64,000 nucleotides of DNA from Mangifera indica (Eukaryota; Streptophyta; Magnoliopsida; Sapindales; Anacardiaceae), in the NCBI RefSeq assembly GCF_011075055.1, contig NW_025401121.1:1-64000 (forward strand). Reading direction: 5' to 3'. Made by a program: the position numbers and the translations under genes. Below the pieces are notes generated by a model, which did no database searches, had not been told where the DNA came from, and saw nothing but the letters and a program-made list of their open reading frames with translations. Shown piece after piece: positions 59,575-64,000 of the stretch (its first letter is position 1; each line of letters opens with the position of its first letter).

Positions 59575-59904
59575 TGTTACACTTGATTTTCTCTTTTTCT
59601 TTTTCCTTTTTCAGAGTAAATGTAGTGTTATACAGTGTTTGGACCACCGGAAAGTGTTCTGGGGGAAAATACTGACAGGATTTTCTCAGATCTCCGGTTG
59701 ATCCAAAAGAGAAGAGGGATTTCTCGTTTTTTAATTTTATATTTCTTTAGTTTCGATTTGATTTTTTAACCTCTCCATGAGCTTCTGAAAAGCAACGGTT
59801 ATACACCCCTTATCTTGGGCCGAATTTACTTTCCATCTGGGCTTGGGCCAGAAGCAGAAAAGATCAGAAATTATGTGGTCTATGTTAGTCGATGTATTTT
59901 CGTA
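59575..59904. other. Upstream region of ERD2
   Basis: Probably holds the promoter and 5' untranslated region of the minus-strand ERD2 gene. No TATA box or other element can be assigned with confidence. Confidence 0.4.
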
Positions 59905-60090
59905 ACTATAATACTATTTATATACACTTTTAAATACATAATTGAGAGTATAATATAATATATTATTATGTGATTGAATATAATTTTATTTTAATTTAAA
60001 ATTATTTAATTATATGATTATATATTATTTCTGTATTCAATTGTGTACTAAAAAACATGTATACATTGTTCAATTATATACTATTAACCA
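59905..60090. mobile_element. AT-rich MITE, family 1-like
   Basis: The left arm 'actatttatatacactttta' and the inverse of the right arm 'gtatacattgttcaattata' pair imperfectly around the core 'tttaatttaaaattatttaa'. It resembles the elements at 18907 and 46166. The ends are approximate. Confidence 0.5.
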
Positions 60091-63000
60091 AGACTATACA
60101 ACCATGACAAAGAATTTTTATCAAAAGACACTCATATGAGGATTAATAGATTTGAAGATTACAATTATTTACATTTTAATCAAAAGATCGATGCTCATAC
60201 AATATTTACAATTTTCTAGTTTTGATTTGCTTCTTGGATAGAATTGTAAATAAAACAAGAACACTTATCAATTCCTTGCTTAAATTCTAATGTCAAAATG
60301 ACCAAAATGATTATTTATATGAGAAATTCGGAGATAAAATATGCTTTGACAACCTAATTAATATAGATTTTCAAGGGAAAAAAAATAATTATTGTATTTG
60401 GTTATGAATAATAAAATAATACTAGTATATTATTTTACGTAAATATTCTTGGGTATAATTATTCTAAAATATTTTTATGTTATTTGTTATATTAATTGAA
60501 AATAAAACTATTTTTATCCTAAAAAAATTAATAAATAAAAATATAATTATAATAAAATAAAAATTATCTTGATAATCTTTTAATACCTAATATGAAGATG
60601 GTAATCAAATTGTTTCTTATATTACATACCATATCACCATTAGTAATAGAATATTATCAGAATCTTTTATTATTTATAAATCGAACAAAGTAATGTAAAT
60701 AATAAAAGATAAATTATCAAAGTAATCTTTAATATCCTTTAACCAAACACACCCTTAAGGTCATTTAATATAAACGGATAGAAAAAAAAAAAGTTACAAC
60801 AAAGAGAAAAATAGACCTTCTTCAACTAGCCCCGCCCCGGCCCATTCCCATCCTTTTATATTAATATATTTATTTAAAATACTAATATATTTTTTATAGT
60901 TTTAAATTATTTATGTTTTTCAAATTTATTTAGGTTTTTGTTGTATATATTAAAGTAGTTAATATATTATATTTGTGATATTTGAAATAGTGGGTTAATT
61001 TTAATTTTATTTAATTATATTATTTAATATATTTATATTGTATTTAGAAGGTAAAAAAAAGAATTTTTTTTTTTCCGGTATTGGAAGGGGATTTTTCTCT
61101 GTAAGGATGAAGAGAAGATTTTTCTTTGCGAGGAGGAGACAGAGAATCATTTTCATCCCCGTAATGGGGATGGAGATTGATACCCCCTTCCTGCCCCTCT
61201 CTGTTGTTATCCTTAGCCTTAACAAACAAAGTGTTAAATGTGGCTGCATCCATCAAATTTTGACTTAATTTTTTCCTTGGGAGGAAGAATTGCTTAACAA
61301 GAAAGGGAGGCACATCCGCTAGGCCCCAAATATGCGCGAATAGGCATCTCAGATTGGCATGAAAATTCCAATCCTTTTATACATAAATTGTCCGTGATCA
61401 TTTCACAACCGCACATCAAATCAAAATGCATTTTGCAAGAGAGAAGCCATTTTTGTATATGTTGAAAATGTAATCAACACAATTTAAGGATTTATTAATT
61501 TTGACTTCGCCAATGTTAGAGTTCATCCACTAGGGGAATAATAGGTCAAGGTTCAGTATTGATTTCATGTAGGCGCCATTTACTTTGGGAAACGAGAACA
61601 AAATAATACTAAAACTAGTATAGAATTCAGGAAATTTCTTTTAATGTTACTATTTTCTTTATTATTTTGCTCTTTAGAACTCTCAACATGTATAGTAAAT
61701 ACCTAATAAAACAACTAAACTGATTTTATTGATAAAAATTGAATGTCACTACACATTTGATATAATTTATCAACTTCTAGCTTAAATTTACACGCTAAAA
61801 CTACCTAAAGTAACCCATTTTTTATGGGTGATTAGGAGATTATAATATTCTTTGGCAAATCATTAAACTCGCCTAAAAATAAATTAAAAGAAAAACATTG
61901 GTAAAAAAAAGAAATACAAACCTTCTTGAGGAAGAAATATGAAATATTTTTGATATTCTTTATATCAAGATAACATTTGATGCGCTATGAATTTCCCCAT
62001 ACCATCAATTTCTAAAAGGTGACAAATTTTTTAAGAGAAAAGTTATACTTTAAATTTTGAACCAAAATTTTTCTAAAATAAATACATTCTAGCACATGGA
62101 GAGTTAGGGTTGGCTTGTGAGTTTTTGTGATTTGAAAAGATGAATGAGATTGAATTTATAGAGAGCTAGAGTCAACGTGCAAGTTTTGTGATATGAAATA
62201 ATGAATAAGATTGAATTTATAGAAAGTTAAGACGGACTACACAAGGAAACTTATATAATGAATAAGACAAATTTAACGAGTTAACTTATTAAATGAATTA
62301 TATTTAATTTGGATGTATATCCCCTCAAGTTTGATGTGTTTATGACACTTTTTTTTATGTAACATTTCATTTAACTACATGGGTTTGTGATATATTTTTT
62401 ATATAACTTTTTATTAACAAGTTACAAGTGTCCGAGTATAATTCTTCAGTAAATCTCAAGTTAAAAATTCGTCAAAGTTCACAAAATTTTTACTTGATTT
62501 TTATTATGATAAGTTTTTCATGTGGAAGTTATGACATAAATATATTTATGATTTAGCATCTATACATAAGACATCTTATTCATTATCAAGTAGTAAAACC
62601 ATGTTATAGACTTCATAGTATTCAAGGTAAAAAACTTAGTGATTTTTTTTAATGCATTTTTGTTTTTTGGGAGGTGGGATATGTATTACCCAGTGTTGTT
62701 GACCTTAGAGGCAAAGCAAATAAAAAATTTTGAAATTAAACATTAAAAATTTTTATGTTTAACCTTTTGGACGCCCCATTGGTTGAAACACCACAATTCT
62801 ACTCCATTACCACAAGTTTTCTTATTTTCTTAATTCTTATATTTCTTGTATGTCACTTCTACTAATAAAATCTACCTTCACCATAGGGCTCTTTTAGGAT
62901 AAGAAAGAAATTATATAATATAATTTTTAATGTAAAGTTACCATGTTACCTATAATAAAAATATAATCTGATCAACTTTCAATTATATAAAAAAATATCC

Positions 63001-64000
63001 TTACAAATACAAATTGTTAAAACCTTAAGGAAAATATCAGAAACAATATAAGAAGGCACCCACTCAATTTCACAACAAACATTATTATTTGTTCCCACAT
63101 AAAATAATATAAGAAACCTTACTACCGACTACCAAAATTCTGAGTTAAAAAAAAAAAAAAAAACCACATCTCAAATGAATGTAAATTTTGGCAACCCATA
63201 TGCTCCTGAAAGTTTAAAAAAAACATCATTCTAGGGAGCATATGCTGGTTAGCAAATTTTTTGGCATTTCAATTTTTACGTAAAAAGTTAAGTTTGCACC
63301 CATTGTTTATGTAGATTAAAACGCCCAAATCAGAAGTATCTAAAATATGTTGATTGCTTTCAAATATTCGAATGGAAAAGCACATAGTAAAGATATGATG
63401 CTAGATTGTCAAACTTTTTGAAGCAAAACATGGAAGCATATATTGATGAAGTAGAAGATCTGAAGTTTGCTTAGTAAAGCAGTAAAATGTCAAAAAAGCA
63501 TTTTATGAACATGTTTTGAGAGATCATATGTACACAGGAACAGAGCATGAATTTCTTTGAAGGATTAGAACATGAACATGATTGAGGAATGTAGCAGAAA
63601 CATTTCATTTGAAAAGAAATGTATAGAATAATGATACATAGAGAAGAAACAAGTAGAACCACATAAAGTTGGACAACAATACTTTGAGCAAGTGAAAATT
63701 TTCACTCAAAAGTTTTGGATGAATAACGGATGAAGAAGAAGAAATTTTCATTACAAATTTAACCCCACTTAAAAGTAGGTGGTGTCTAAAGAGAAAAATG
63801 ATAGGGATAAAGATCAATTGTCAATTTATTTGTAAAATGTGTCAATAAATTTTGGGTTTCAATGCTTAATAGAATATTTTATTTTAGGTGGGCTTTTGTA
63901 CCTAAATGGCATTCATATTGCCTAGCCCATTTTACATATTTTGTTTGACAGAGACAAATAACCAGATACAATGAAATTATGTCTATAAATCATGCGCAAT
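60091..64000. other. Long AT-rich intergenic stretch, no supported gene
   Basis: Frames on both strands are short, low-complexity and without recognisable motifs. Positions 60830-61330 are locally GC-richer ('agccccgccccggccca', 'cctgcccctctctg') and look like transposon debris, but no ends could be paired. Positions 63197-63206 and 63235-63244 form a 10-bp inverted repeat of unknown meaning. Confidence 0.4.

Noticed and set aside
61007..61313. Overlapping frames on both strands
   Set aside because: Low-complexity Lys/Phe-rich translations from polypurine/polypyrimidine runs. No gene-like structure.
63197..63244. 10-bp inverted repeat (catatgctcc / ggagcatatg)
   Set aside because: Short arms with a 28-nt AT-rich spacer. 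Not distinguishable from chance, and no terminator or regulatory meaning is expected in plant nuclear DNA.

Overview
The window is nuclear DNA of a flowering plant, almost certainly a eudicot. The genes have many short AT-rich GT-AG introns, the intergenic DNA is about 70% AT, and the mobile elements are typical of plants: Ty1/copia and Ty3/gypsy retrotransposons, TRIM-like LTR elements, Mutator-like foldback elements with 9-bp target duplications, and hAT non-autonomous elements with 8-bp target duplications. The species cannot be told from the sequence alone.

Four intact-looking protein genes were read exon by exon, all on the minus strand: a TBC-domain Rab-GAP (11899-18554, 9 coding exons, 452 aa), a zinc finger/UBA/PUB-domain protein (26206-38498, 12 exons, 414 aa), a short SUMO-like protein (47074-47515, 3 coding exons, 80 aa, stop directly after Gly-Gly), and an ERD2-type KDEL receptor (56063-59574, 6 exons, 215 aa). 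Between the first two lies a broken DYW-class PPR gene (22163-24228). From memory, the order TBC / PPR (PCMP-H64 type) / UBA matches Arabidopsis At1g04830-At1g04840-At1g04850, so 11.9-38.5 kb appears to be a conserved gene block in which the PPR member has died.

Layout. 0.8-7.2 kb: an old, rearranged Ty3/gypsy element (minus strand) with a fragment of a host-like gene (DUF4378/TRM type) between its left LTR relic and its pol remains. 7.4-9.2 kb: three diverged tandem LTR-leader units. 9.8-11.5 kb: a near-perfect foldback Mutator element, probably nested in an older one. 11.9-18.6 kb: TBC gene. 19.6-21.2 kb: decayed hAT transposase with a MITE inside. 22.2-25.1 kb: dead PPR gene, then a hAT MITE and a Mutator foldback. 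26.2-38.5 kb: UBA gene, with a whole copia element (30838-35855) in intron 4. 39.4-40.6 kb: large hAT non-autonomous element. 41-47.8 kb: a tandem segmental duplication carrying one live-looking SUMO-like gene and one partly inverted pseudogene copy. 48.7-53.5 kb: two further Mutator foldbacks, a TRIM element with a hAT MITE in its LTR, and hAT relics. 54.2-55.3 kb: intronless SIN3-like pseudogene. 56.1-59.6 kb: ERD2. 59.6-64 kb: AT-rich DNA with one MITE and no gene that could be supported.

The genes do not form a pathway. TBC Rab-GAP and ERD2 both act in membrane traffic, and the UBA/PUB and SUMO-like proteins in ubiquitin-type modification, but nothing in the sequence links them functionally. 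The most unusual items are the divergent pre-matured SUMO-like gene with its inverted sister pseudogene, and the set of Mutator and hAT elements whose target duplications are still readable.
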